A stretch of DNA of 6,688 bases from Geopsychrobacter sp. (GCA_030620915.1 JAUXIR010000082.1:1-6688), one strand, 5' to 3'; shown: positions 1-6,350, numbered from the stretch's first letter. The notes: generated by a model not told the origin, from the sequence alone. Translations and numbers: made by a program.

Positions 1-155
1 TAGATTACATGTACGCCCTGGCCGGAACCTCTTCGTGCAAGGCCGTCATTGTCTTCAGCTTCAGCGACAACGATCTGGCCATCAAATTATTACAGCAGAA
101 CAAGATACAAATCCTTGATGCCGAATCTTTTGGAATTCTCGAGAGTCCCGCCTAA
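1..155 (+). CDS. Tandem-ACT-domain protein, C-terminal end (5' truncated by window)
   Basis: This is the last 50 codons of a gene that begins before the window; the reading frame starts at base 3 and ends at TAA 153-155. The residues align without gaps to the C-terminus of the complete ACT protein at 1148-1594: YMYA.AG near the start, then KAV, F.FS, LDA and the closing FGIL. I count about 22 identities in 50 positions, so it is a diverged paralog. It is therefore the tail of the second ACT domain of a small two-ACT protein of the COG4747 kind. ACT domains generally bind amino acids or similar small ligands and act as regulatory modules. It lies 17 bases before the first dehydrogenase gene, probably in the same operon. 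The ligand is unknown, and the first ACT domain cannot be seen. Confidence 0.85.
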   Translation, partial: DYMYALAGTSSCKAVIVFSFSDNDLAIKLLQQNKIQILDAESFGILESPA

Positions 156-158
156 CTC

Positions 159-164
159 AAGGAG
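159..164 (+). promoter_or_regulatory. Ribosome binding site of first dehydrogenase
   Basis: AAGGAG lies 8 bases before the ATG at 173, immediately behind the stop of the preceding ACT gene. It fixes the start codon and suggests co-translation within one message. Confidence 0.8.
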
Positions 165-172
165 ATAAGTAG

Positions 173-1114
173 ATGGGTGAAACGAACTACCGACCCAAAA
201 AATTTGCCGTTATCGGCGCCGGTCCTGTCGGCGGAATAGTCGCAGCCTTTCTTGCCCGCGGCGGCTACGATGTCACCCTGTGCGACATCGTACCGGAACT
301 GCTTGCCCCGGCCCTCGACCCCGGAATCCGGCTCGAGGGGGTTGATAACTTTCAAGCCCGGGTGGCGAAGACCACAACCCGGATCGATGACCTGCTCGAT
401 GATCCGCCGGATGTTATTTTCATCACGGTCAAGGCAACGGCCCTGCCGCTGCTGGCCTCGGCACTGGAGGATTTTGTTGCCGAAGGACGCTATGTCATCA
501 GCTGGCAGAACGGCATCGATACCGAGCAGGAACTGGCCCAGCACCTGGGCAACAAGGCGGTGATGCGCGGGGTGGTTAATTTCGGCTGCGTCCCTTTAAG
601 TCCGGGACATATCCGCCTGGCCTTTCATCATCGTCCCCATTTTCTGCAGGAACTCGATCCGGAGTCGAAGGACGCGGCCATCGGCATCTGTAATGTTCTG
701 ACCGAGTGCGGCCTCGACACCCAACACTCGGAGCAGATCGGCGACATGGTCTGGCGCAAGTCGGTGCTCAATGCCTGCATGAATCCGATGTGTGCCGTGA
801 CCGGTATGACCATGGTTGAAATTATCAACGACCCGATCACCTTCAATCTGGTCGATGCGCTGATCAAGGAGGGGATCGCGGTGGCGCGCGCCAACGAATT
901 TTCTCTGGGCGCAAACTATTACCCCTACGCGATCAACTACATCAAGAATGCGGGTAATCACAAACCCTCGATGCTGCAGGATGTCGAGGCGAAGCGGCGC
1001 ACCGAGGTTGATTACATCAACGGCAAGATAGTCGCATACGGCTTACAGGCCGGCATCGCCACCCCCTACAACAGCATGATCCGGGGGCTGGTCAAGGCGC
1101 TGGAGCCGAAGTAA
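173..1114 (+). CDS. Ketopantoate reductase-family (ApbA/PanE-like) dehydrogenase, copy 1
   Basis: A 313-residue NAD(P)-dependent 2-oxoacid reductase / 2-hydroxyacid dehydrogenase of the ApbA/PanE superfamily, expected to be cytoplasmic. The N-terminal Rossmann domain carries GxGxxG at G15-G17-G20. The C-terminal helical domain begins near residue 185. Residues matching the E. coli PanE active site are present: N113 in WQNG, K196 in WRK (catalytic Lys), N200 and N204, S266 in PSMLQD, and E278 in TEVD (catalytic Glu). So the enzyme looks active. The second beta strand ends in D38, and the Arg31 that binds the NADPH phosphate in PanE is not present; this hints at NAD preference (inference). A paralog of equal length lies at 1680-2621. 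It could be PanE for pantothenate synthesis, but the ACT partner, duplication and transporter favour a catabolic 2-hydroxy/2-oxo acid role. The substrate is unknown. Confidence 0.9.
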   Translation: MGETNYRPKKFAVIGAGPVGGIVAAFLARGGYDVTLCDIVPELLAPALDPGIRLEGVDNFQARVAKTTTRIDDLLDDPPDVIFITVKATALPLLASALEDFVAEGRYVISWQNGIDTEQELAQHLGNKAVMRGVVNFGCVPLSPGHIRLAFHHRPHFLQELDPESKDAAIGICNVLTECGLDTQHSEQIGDMVWRKSVLNACMNPMCAVTGMTMVEIINDPITFNLVDALIKEGIAVARANEFSLGANYYPYAINYIKNAGNHKPSMLQDVEAKRRTEVDYINGKIVAYGLQAGIATPYNSMIRGLVKALEPK

Positions 1115-1147
1115 AGCTACATAGATTCTCTGTGAAAGGGATTTTAG

Positions 1148-1594
1148 ATGAAGTTAAAACAGTTATCGATACCCCTAGAAACCTCACCTGGCCGATTGCA
1201 CGACGTCACCAAGGCGCTCGGGGACGCAGGGATCAATCTCAGGGCTCACTGTATCTGCGACTCCGCTCACGATTTCGGCGTATTGCGGATCCTGGTTTCA
1301 GATCTGGCCACCGCGCGCGGCGTGGTTATGGAAAAGCTCATTCCCGCCCGAGTCGACGATGTCATCGCGGTCGAGATTGAAGATAACCCCGGCAGCCTGG
1401 CACGGATTCTCAGCCTGTTTCTGGGGACCAAGGTCAATGTCGAATACATGTACGCCGTCGCCGGGGCGAATCTGGAAAAAGCGGTTATGATTTTCCATTT
1501 CAGCGAAATCGATCAGGCCCTTGAAATCCTGCGCGAAAGCAACGAAAAACTGCTCGACGCAAAAGCATTCGGCATCTTGGTCGGTCAGGGATAA
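1148..1594 (+). CDS. Tandem ACT-domain protein (COG4747-like)
   Basis: A 148-residue protein built almost entirely of two ACT domains, at about residues 4-70 and 72-140. Each opens with a strand followed by the ligand-loop signature: ETSPGRL in the first and EDNPGSL in the second. The second domain ends FGIL, as in the truncated paralog at 1-155. There is no catalytic or DNA-binding domain, so it probably binds an amino acid or related metabolite and acts through a partner. The gene sits between the two dehydrogenases, 33 bases after the first stop, which makes those enzymes the most likely partners (inference). The ribosome site is weak (GAAAGGG, 1134-1140, 7 bases before ATG). A GTG at 1132 opens a different frame and is not an extension. 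Two-ACT proteins of this type are common in anaerobes, but few have a defined function. Confidence 0.88.
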   Translation: MKLKQLSIPLETSPGRLHDVTKALGDAGINLRAHCICDSAHDFGVLRILVSDLATARGVVMEKLIPARVDDVIAVEIEDNPGSLARILSLFLGTKVNVEYMYAVAGANLEKAVMIFHFSEIDQALEILRESNEKLLDAKAFGILVGQG

Positions 1595-1667
1595 TCAGAA
1601 CAGGGCAGCTTAATCAGATCGCCCTTAAGGGAGAAGTTCCTCCCCGTTCCGCTTGCTGTTTCACATC

Positions 1668-1673
1668 AGGGAG
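1668..1673 (+). promoter_or_regulatory. Ribosome binding site that decides the start of the second dehydrogenase
   Basis: AGGGAG sits 6 bases before the ATG at 1680. The open frame extends upstream to a TTG at 1653, but that codon has no comparable site. Starting at 1680 also gives exactly the length (313) and N-terminal register of the paralog at 173-1114. Confidence 0.75.
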
Positions 1674-1679
1674 TCAGGC

Positions 1680-2621
1680 ATGCAGGAAAAAAACAGTTAC
1701 AGGCCCCAAAAATTCGCCGTCGTCGGCGCCGGGCCGGTCGGTTGCATCGTTGCTGCGTTCCTCGCCAAGGGGGGCTTTGATGTGACCCTTTGCGATGTCC
1801 AAACCAGCCTGCTTGAACCGACCCTGGACCCGGGGATCATTCTTACCGGTGCGGACAACTTTCAGGCCAGGGTGGCGAAAACCACCACCAGTATCGATAC
1901 ACTGGCTGATGATCCGCCGGATGTAGTGATCGTTACGGTCAAGGCGACCGCCCTGCCGATCATTACCTCGGCCCTGGAAGCCTTTGTTACCGAAGGCCGT
2001 TATGTGGTCAGCTGGCAAAACGGCATCGACACCGAACTGGTCCTGGCCGAACGGCTCGGCAAGAAACAGGTGATGCGTGCGGTGGTCAACTACGGTTGCA
2101 TCCTGGATGGACCGGCCAGGGTCAAACTGGCCTTCCATCATCGTCCCCACTACCTGCAGGAGCTCGACCCGGATTCAAGGAGAGCGGCACTCGGGATCTG
2201 TCAGGCCCTGACCGACTCTGGCCTCGACACGCAGCACACCGATCAGATCCGCAATATGGTCTGGACCAAGACAGTCAATAACTCCTGCATGAACCCGGTC
2301 TGTGCCGTCACCGGCAAGACCATGTTCGAGGTCATCAACGATCCGATTGTTTTTTCCCTGGTCGAGTCCTTGCTGAAGGAAGGGGTCCGGGTGGCGCGGG
2401 CCAATGAACTGATGTTGGGCCCGGATTACTATATTGACTGCCTCGACTACATCAAGGGCGCCGGTCACCACACGCCATCCATGCTGCAGGATGTTGAAGC
2501 GAGTCGACCAACCGAAATCGATTACATCAATGGCAAAATCATTGAATACGGCGAACGAGCGGGCGTAGCAACGCCTTTCAACACGACCATGCGCAGCCTG
2601 GTCAAGGGGCTTAAAGCCTGA
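1680..2621 (+). CDS. Ketopantoate reductase-family (ApbA/PanE-like) dehydrogenase, copy 2
   Basis: A second 313-residue ApbA/PanE-superfamily dehydrogenase, about 68% identical by hand alignment to copy 1 (roughly 98 differences over about 307 positions). The Rossmann motif is G16-x-G18-x-x-G21. The catalytic set is retained: N114 (WQNG), K197 (WTK), N201, N205, S267 (PSMLQD) and E279 (TEID). D39 ends the second beta strand, as in copy 1. The blocks WQNGIDTE, LAFHHRPH, LQELDP, CMNP and PSMLQDVEA are shared. Differences cluster at 41-57, at 139-149 and at 243-260, surface or substrate-side stretches that may have diverged for specificity (inference). The 85-base gap from the ACT gene is the longest in the module. 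Active residues in both copies argue against a decaying duplicate; two substrates or a heteromeric enzyme are possible. The start at 1680 is preferred over TTG 1653. Confidence 0.9.
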   Translation: MQEKNSYRPQKFAVVGAGPVGCIVAAFLAKGGFDVTLCDVQTSLLEPTLDPGIILTGADNFQARVAKTTTSIDTLADDPPDVVIVTVKATALPIITSALEAFVTEGRYVVSWQNGIDTELVLAERLGKKQVMRAVVNYGCILDGPARVKLAFHHRPHYLQELDPDSRRAALGICQALTDSGLDTQHTDQIRNMVWTKTVNNSCMNPVCAVTGKTMFEVINDPIVFSLVESLLKEGVRVARANELMLGPDYYIDCLDYIKGAGHHTPSMLQDVEASRPTEIDYINGKIIEYGERAGVATPFNTTMRSLVKGLKA

Positions 2622-2824
2622 CTCGTTGCCATCGGACAAGAACCCTTTGCCGTTTTGAAGCTGGATGGAGATCGGTTATCCGACCGGCTGAGAACTGAGC
2701 ATATGGCCAAAAACAGAACGATATTATATTTTCTAAAAATCCAAAGGAGCACAACTGGACAATAGCGCAGCGGATCGACGCCACACACAGGTAGAACGGT
2801 GTTCTTTCAAAGTCGGTTCATTTC

Positions 2825-2853
2825 TTGACGGGAGCATTTTGTAACGTTATCCT
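2825..2853 (+). promoter_or_regulatory. Candidate sigma70 promoter for dctP
   Basis: TTGACG (2825-2830) is a 5/6 match to the -35 consensus. A 17-base spacer separates it from TATCCT (2848-2853), a 4/6 match to the -10 consensus. Transcription would start near 2860, leaving a leader of about 80 bases before dctP. A palindromic AACGTT overlaps the -10, and a related TGACGTTGT lies 24 bases downstream (2866-2874); these could be operator half-sites, but the resemblance is weak. Confidence 0.5.
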
Positions 2854-2886
2854 GACCGCTGTTCGTGACGTTGTGGAGCAAACATA

Positions 2887-2914
2887 GCCTTGCATCAAAT
2901 AGCTGACGCAAGGC
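2887..2914 (+). other. Inverted repeat in the dctP 5' leader
   Basis: GCCTTGC (2887-2893) and GCAAGGC (2908-2914) are perfect 7-base arms around a 14-base loop. The repeat lies downstream of the candidate promoter and 26 bases before the dctP start. It could be an mRNA hairpin or a protein-binding operator. No T-run follows, so it is not an intrinsic terminator. Confidence 0.5.
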
Positions 2915-2928
2915 CCAACCCCCCCCTT

Positions 2929-2936
2929 AGGAGGTG
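2929..2936 (+). promoter_or_regulatory. Strong Shine-Dalgarno of dctP
   Basis: AGGAGGTG is an almost complete complement of the 16S rRNA 3' end and lies 4 bases before ATG 2941 (6 bases from the AGGAGG core). It decides the start against an in-frame TTG at 2890, and the protein from 2941 begins directly with a signal peptide. It is the strongest ribosome site in the window, fitting high-level production of a periplasmic binding protein. Confidence 0.9.
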
Positions 2937-2940
2937 TCCG

Positions 2941-3993
2941 ATGAAGAGAACATTTATCCTGGTTCCCCTGCTCGCCCTGCTGATGATCGGTCTGCTGACC
3001 AGCCCTCTGCTTGCGGCCGCGAAGAAGAAAGACCCATTGGCAAACTGGAAGACAAAATTTGATTATTCGAAAGCCGAATATACCTATATTTTGTCGAACA
3101 TTTCTCACCCGGTCATTCAAGGGGTTGCGGTCGGCTACAACATCCGCGACTCGCTGTGGAAGAAATCGAACGGCCGCATCTATGTCGACTACCGTCCCCT
3201 GGCGCAACTCGGCGGCGAGAAGGATGTCATCTCCAAGCTGAAGATCGGTGCGGTACAGGGGATGCTGGCCTCTTCGGTCGCCTCGGCCAACATTTCCGAC
3301 AAGCTGGGCATCGTCAACCTGCCCTATGTGGTTGACACCTTTGACAAGCTTGACCAGTTCCGTAAAGACCCGGCCCTCTGGGGTCCCTTCAGCAACAGTG
3401 CCCAGGCGGCCGGGCTGATGGTTCCCGACATCACCGGTTACGGACAATACGGCTGGGCCACCACCACTCCGGTGCGCACCCTGGCCGATGCCAAGGCGGT
3501 CAATTTCCGCATCGCCCAGGCCCCGGTCAACACCGATATCTACAAGGCCTGGGACAACAAGTTCACCGTTCTGCCCTGGCCGGATGTTCCGCAGGCGCTG
3601 CAAACCGGCGTCATCAACGGTCTCGACCATACCGCTATCGTCTGCAACATCACCAAGAAGTTCACCATCGCCAAATATTTTACCGAGGTCAACTACGCCC
3701 AGGGTCTCTTCCTGCACCTGGTCAACAAGCGCTGGTTCAACAAGCTTCCTCAGGATCTGCAAAAAATCTTTATTGAGGTCATCGAGGAGGAGAGCGCCAA
3801 GACCCGTGTGCTGACCAGAAAACAACATGTGGATCAGATCGCCAAGGCCAAGGAAGCCGGGGTAGAATTCTTCCAACTCTCAGCCGCCGACAAGGCAACC
3901 CTCATTGCTAAGGCAGCGCCTGTTTACAGCAAGTGGGGAAAGAAGATCGATGCCAGCTATCTGGCAAAGGTCCGCAGCACACTCGCTGACTGA
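2941..3993 (+). CDS. dctP: TRAP transporter substrate-binding protein DctP
   Basis: A 350-residue periplasmic solute receptor of the DctP/TRAP type, which captures an organic acid and delivers it to the DctQM membrane complex. Residues 1-27 form a signal peptide: basic MKR, then a Leu-rich core, then an Ala-rich cleavage region before KKK. The mature part has the DctP fold, including the region around R190 (NFRIAQAP), which matches the conserved Arg that binds the ligand carboxylate in this family. The ALQTGVINGLDH stretch (219-230) corresponds to the family's ALQtGvvDG motif. Length is typical for the family. Dicarboxylates, hydroxy acids, oxo acids and sulfonates are all known TRAP ligands, and the sequence alone does not choose among them. 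The gene ends in tandem stops (TGA TAA). It is followed by an intercistronic hairpin that probably makes dctP mRNA more abundant than dctQM. Confidence 0.95.
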   Translation: MKRTFILVPLLALLMIGLLTSPLLAAAKKKDPLANWKTKFDYSKAEYTYILSNISHPVIQGVAVGYNIRDSLWKKSNGRIYVDYRPLAQLGGEKDVISKLKIGAVQGMLASSVASANISDKLGIVNLPYVVDTFDKLDQFRKDPALWGPFSNSAQAAGLMVPDITGYGQYGWATTTPVRTLADAKAVNFRIAQAPVNTDIYKAWDNKFTVLPWPDVPQALQTGVINGLDHTAIVCNITKKFTIAKYFTEVNYAQGLFLHLVNKRWFNKLPQDLQKIFIEVIEEESAKTRVLTRKQHVDQIAKAKEAGVEFFQLSAADKATLIAKAAPVYSKWGKKIDASYLAKVRSTLAD

Positions 3994-4020
3994 TAAATAT
4001 CCGGATGATTCCTTGACTCG

Positions 4021-4049
4021 AGCCGGGGAGCCCAGCTCCCCGGCTTTTT
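4021..4049 (+). terminator. Intercistronic hairpin plus T-run between dctP and dctQ
   Basis: AGCCGGGGAGC (4021-4031) and GCTCCCCGGCT (4035-4045) are perfect 11-base arms around a CCA loop, followed by T residues through 4049. This has the form of a rho-independent terminator, 27 bases after the dctP stop and 20 bases before the dctQ start. With dctQM directly downstream, partial termination or 3'-end protection of dctP mRNA is the likely role, giving more receptor than membrane subunits. Confidence 0.88.
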
Positions 4050-4069
4050 CTTCCCCTGGGGCAAGATAA

Positions 4070-4567
4070 ATGCTGAAGAAAACAGCTCAGAAAATCGATC
4101 GGCTCTTCATCTTCTTCGAAGATTGGTCGCTTTTACTTTCGGTCTGCATCGCCCTGACGGTTGCCATGGCCAATGTCCTGCTGCGCAAACTCACCAACGA
4201 TGTCAATCTCTACTGGTCGGATGAGGTGGTGCGCAAGACCATCTACTTCTCGACCTATATCGGGACTGTGGTTGCGGTGCGTAACCGTTCGTTGATCCGG
4301 ATCGATGCCTTGCCCCAGCTGGTGGCCGGCCTGAAAAGGCCACTCACTATGTTTGCCCACGCGGCGACCCTTGTCTTTGCCGGGGCCATGGTCTACCTGG
4401 GCTCTACGATGACGAACATGATGTATCACGATGAATATGCCCGGACTGCCAGCCTGCAGATCCCGGAATGGATCTTTTATGCGGTCTTGCCGACGATGGG
4501 GGTGATGATGTTTTTCCGCTCCCTGATTATCATGGCCGAAGACTGGAAGGAGGGGGCTACCAGCTAA
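4070..4567 (+). CDS. dctQ: TRAP transporter small permease subunit DctQ
   Basis: A 165-residue integral membrane protein, the four-helix small subunit that pairs with DctM. Hydrophobic segments lie at about 20-38, 53-72, 92-112 and 131-152. The DctQ family pattern is clear: WSDEVVRK (49-56) before the second helix, a following G65 with basic RNRSLIRIDAL after it, and SLQIPEWIFYAVLP (128-141) before the last helix. The start at ATG 4070 has no strong Shine-Dalgarno; only a G-rich TGGGGC lies upstream. Together with the terminator-like hairpin just before it, this implies much lower expression than dctP. The stop is 26 bases before dctM. Confidence 0.93.
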   Translation: MLKKTAQKIDRLFIFFEDWSLLLSVCIALTVAMANVLLRKLTNDVNLYWSDEVVRKTIYFSTYIGTVVAVRNRSLIRIDALPQLVAGLKRPLTMFAHAATLVFAGAMVYLGSTMTNMMYHDEYARTASLQIPEWIFYAVLPTMGVMMFFRSLIIMAEDWKEGATS

Positions 4568-4593
4568 GGTCCGCCGACCGCGACCCTGCTTAA

Positions 4594-5898
4594 ATGCCCG
4601 AACAAATTATGGATTCCAGCTACCTGCTTATTCTCTTCATGCTGCTCGGACTGCTCGCTTCGACCGTACCGGTCTTCATGGCGCTCTTCTTTACCGGCAC
4701 CGTCGGCCTGGTGTTCCTGCTCGGCATCGACGCGCAGATCGTCATCGAAGTCCTCTACCGCAGCATGGACAAGTTTGCCCTGGTGGTGGTGTTGTTCTTC
4801 ATCCTCTGCGGCAACATCATGACCACCGGCTCGATTGTGCAGAAATTGATCAAGACCGCCAATGCCCTGGTCGGTTTTCTACCGGGCGGACTGGCGATGG
4901 CCGGAGTACTCGCCTGCGGCTTCTTCGGTGCCATCTCCGGTTCGACAGTCGCCACCGTGGTCGCGATCGGCGGCTTCATGATCCCGGCCCTGATCGATAA
5001 TGGCTATGACGAAGAATTTGCCGTCGGCATCATGACCACTGCCCCGAACCTGGGGATCATCATTCCACCGTCAATCGCGATGATCCTTTACGCCATGGTC
5101 AGCAACGACCCGATCGAGGCCCTGTTTCTGACCGGCTTCATTCCCGGGCTCATGATCATGGCGGCCATGAGCCTCTACGCTTATTTTTACTGTAAACGCA
5201 AAAACTACAAGACCATGGAGCGACCGAACCTCAAGGAGGTGTTCGCGGTTGTCCAAGAGAGTCTCTGGGCCCTGTGCCTGCCGGTGCTGATCTTCGGCGG
5301 CATCTACTCCGGACTGTTTACCGCCAACGAAGCCGCGGTTGTGGCCTGCTTCTACGCTTTTATTGTCGAGGTCTTCATCCACAAGGATATGAAATTCCGC
5401 GACATCCAGAAAGTCATTGTGGCCTCATCGGTCACCTCGGCGACCCTGCTGGTGATTGTGGCCGGAGCCTCGGTGTTCGGAGAGTATCTGACCTTTGAAC
5501 AGATTCCGGACAAGATCGCCACGGCGGTGATCAGTCAGATCTCCTCGCCATGGGTCTTTCTGCTGGCGGTCAATCTCATGCTGCTGGTGGTCGGTATGTT
5601 CATGGATATCATCTCGGCAACCCTGATCCTGACCCCGATCTTTTTGCCGCTGCTGGCCTCTTTCGGCATCGACACCATGCATTTCGGCCTGCTGATGACC
5701 ATCAACCTGGGAATCGGCTACTGTACGCCACCCCTGGGTGTCAGTCTCTATATCTCCGGCGCGGCGGTTGATCGCAACCTGCTTTACGTCTCGAAGGCGG
5801 TCATGCCCTTCCTGCTGATTCAGATCGGAATCTTGCTGATTCTGACCTATTGGGCCGACCTTGTTCTCTTCTTACCGCGCCTGGTTTATGGCGGATAA
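4594..5898 (+). CDS. dctM: TRAP transporter large permease subunit DctM
   Basis: A 434-residue membrane protein, the transport-catalysing large subunit of the TRAP system, which uses an ion gradient to import the solute released by DctP. Family signatures appear in order: FFGAISGSTVATVVAIGG (110-127), TTAPNLGIIIPPSIAMILY (148-166), GGIYSGLFTANEAA (235-248), GMFMDIISATLILTPIFLPLL (334-354, the second-half repeat) and NLGIGYCTPPLGVSLY (371-386). The two PP-containing loops lie in the ion- and substrate-binding halves of the fold. Length is normal for the family. A TAA at 4591-4593 blocks any further upstream extension. ATG 4594 and ATG 4609 are both in frame and neither has a good ribosome site, so the start could shift by 5 residues. 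Translation is probably coupled to dctQ. Confidence 0.95.
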   Translation: MPEQIMDSSYLLILFMLLGLLASTVPVFMALFFTGTVGLVFLLGIDAQIVIEVLYRSMDKFALVVVLFFILCGNIMTTGSIVQKLIKTANALVGFLPGGLAMAGVLACGFFGAISGSTVATVVAIGGFMIPALIDNGYDEEFAVGIMTTAPNLGIIIPPSIAMILYAMVSNDPIEALFLTGFIPGLMIMAAMSLYAYFYCKRKNYKTMERPNLKEVFAVVQESLWALCLPVLIFGGIYSGLFTANEAAVVACFYAFIVEVFIHKDMKFRDIQKVIVASSVTSATLLVIVAGASVFGEYLTFEQIPDKIATAVISQISSPWVFLLAVNLMLLVVGMFMDIISATLILTPIFLPLLASFGIDTMHFGLLMTINLGIGYCTPPLGVSLYISGAAVDRNLLYVSKAVMPFLLIQIGILLILTYWADLVLFLPRLVYGG

Positions 5899-5912
5899 AT
5901 TTCTGACTGCGC

Positions 5913-5918
5913 AAGGAG
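5913..5918 (+). promoter_or_regulatory. Ribosome binding site of the universal stress protein gene
   Basis: AAGGAG lies 6 bases before ATG 5925. It is a stronger site than those of dctQ and dctM, so this protein may be translated more efficiently than the membrane subunits encoded before it. Confidence 0.8.
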
Positions 5919-5924
5919 CCTGGT

Positions 5925-6350
5925 ATGACCCCAAGGATACTGATCCCGATCGACGAATCGGAAACGGCAGAGCATACCCTCGAATCCGTCATCAGGAATA
6001 AAGACCTGATTCCGCGCGAGATCCTGCTGCTGCATGTCGTCGATGTTCAACAGATCCAGCGCCTGGTCCCCGACATCCAGAAAAAGATGGTCTACGAGTC
6101 CGCCGAGAAGTCGGGACAGCGCATCCTGGAGAAACTGGCCAAACCCTTTTTGGATGCCGGCTTCAAACCACAACTGCAACTCGAACTCGGCACCCCCGGC
6201 AAAGCGATCCTGAAGGTCGTCGCAGAGCAGGATATCCACCTGGTGATCATCGGCCGCCACCCCGGGAGTGGCGGGTTTCGCGACATCATGTTCGGCTCGG
6301 TGGCCAACGAGGTGATTCGAGCAGTCAAGTGCCCAGTCTTACTCTTCTGA
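5925..6350 (+). CDS. Universal stress protein (UspA family), TRAP-associated
   Basis: A 141-residue single-domain UspA-fold protein, probably a cytoplasmic ATP/AMP-binding dimer. The first strand ends in PIDES with D10, the usual adenine-side Asp, and strand two ends HVVD (37-40). The nucleotide loop spans G110-R-H-P-G114 to G124-S125, followed by VANEVIRAVKCPVLLF, a typical UspA C-terminus. The usual spacing is G-x2-G-x9-G-S; here it reads G-x3-G-x9-G-S, one residue longer, so ATP binding is likely but not certain. The gene is 26 bases behind dctM. In Halomonas elongata the UspA-type protein TeaD is encoded with the ectoine TRAP transporter TeaABC and modulates its activity (established). 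A similar modulator role here is inference from position. Confidence 0.92.
   Translation: MTPRILIPIDESETAEHTLESVIRNKDLIPREILLLHVVDVQQIQRLVPDIQKKMVYESAEKSGQRILEKLAKPFLDAGFKPQLQLELGTPGKAILKVVAEQDIHLVIIGRHPGSGGFRDIMFGSVANEVIRAVKCPVLLF

Larger units (their letters stand above)
2622..2940 (+). other. Intergenic region between the dehydrogenase module and the TRAP operon
   Basis: 319 bases with no convincing gene. No good terminator is visible after the stop at 2621. An AT-rich block at about 2707-2742 contrasts with its GC-rich surroundings. An orphan AAAGGAG at 2743-2749 has no ATG, GTG or TTG at the right distance; a CTG at 2755 would open only 29 codons. The downstream half carries a promoter candidate (2825-2853), a leader hairpin (2887-2914), a C8 run (2919-2926) and the dctP ribosome site. 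The layout suggests that transcription restarts here, so that dctP heads its own unit. Confidence 0.7.

Noticed and set aside
1653..1679. Upstream TTG start for the second dehydrogenase
   Set aside because: It lacks a ribosome site and would add 9 residues absent from the equal-length paralog; AGGGAG before ATG 1680 decides the start.
152..2639. Several - strand and alternate-frame open frames over the ACT and dehydrogenase genes
   Set aside because: All lie opposite or within genes with clear family motifs, and equivalent shadows appear over both paralogs, as expected when conserved codons are read in the wrong frame.
2671..2690. Hairpin after the second dehydrogenase as a terminator
   Set aside because: CGGT/ACCG gives only a 4-base stem and no T-run follows.
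2700..2900. Sigma54 promoter before dctP, as found for some dicarboxylate transport genes
   Set aside because: TGG and TTGC elements exist (for example around 2874-2893), but their spacing is about five bases too long for a -24/-12 promoter; no correct match was found.
2890..2940. Upstream TTG start for dctP
   Set aside because: It would put 17 Pro/Arg-containing residues before an otherwise perfect signal peptide and would ignore the strong AGGAGGTG at 2929-2936.
2818..3876. Long open frame (352 codons) on the - strand opposite dctP
   Set aside because: It is antisense to an unmistakable DctP with signal peptide and ribosome site. Its composition is that of a codon-bias shadow, and no domain is recognisable.
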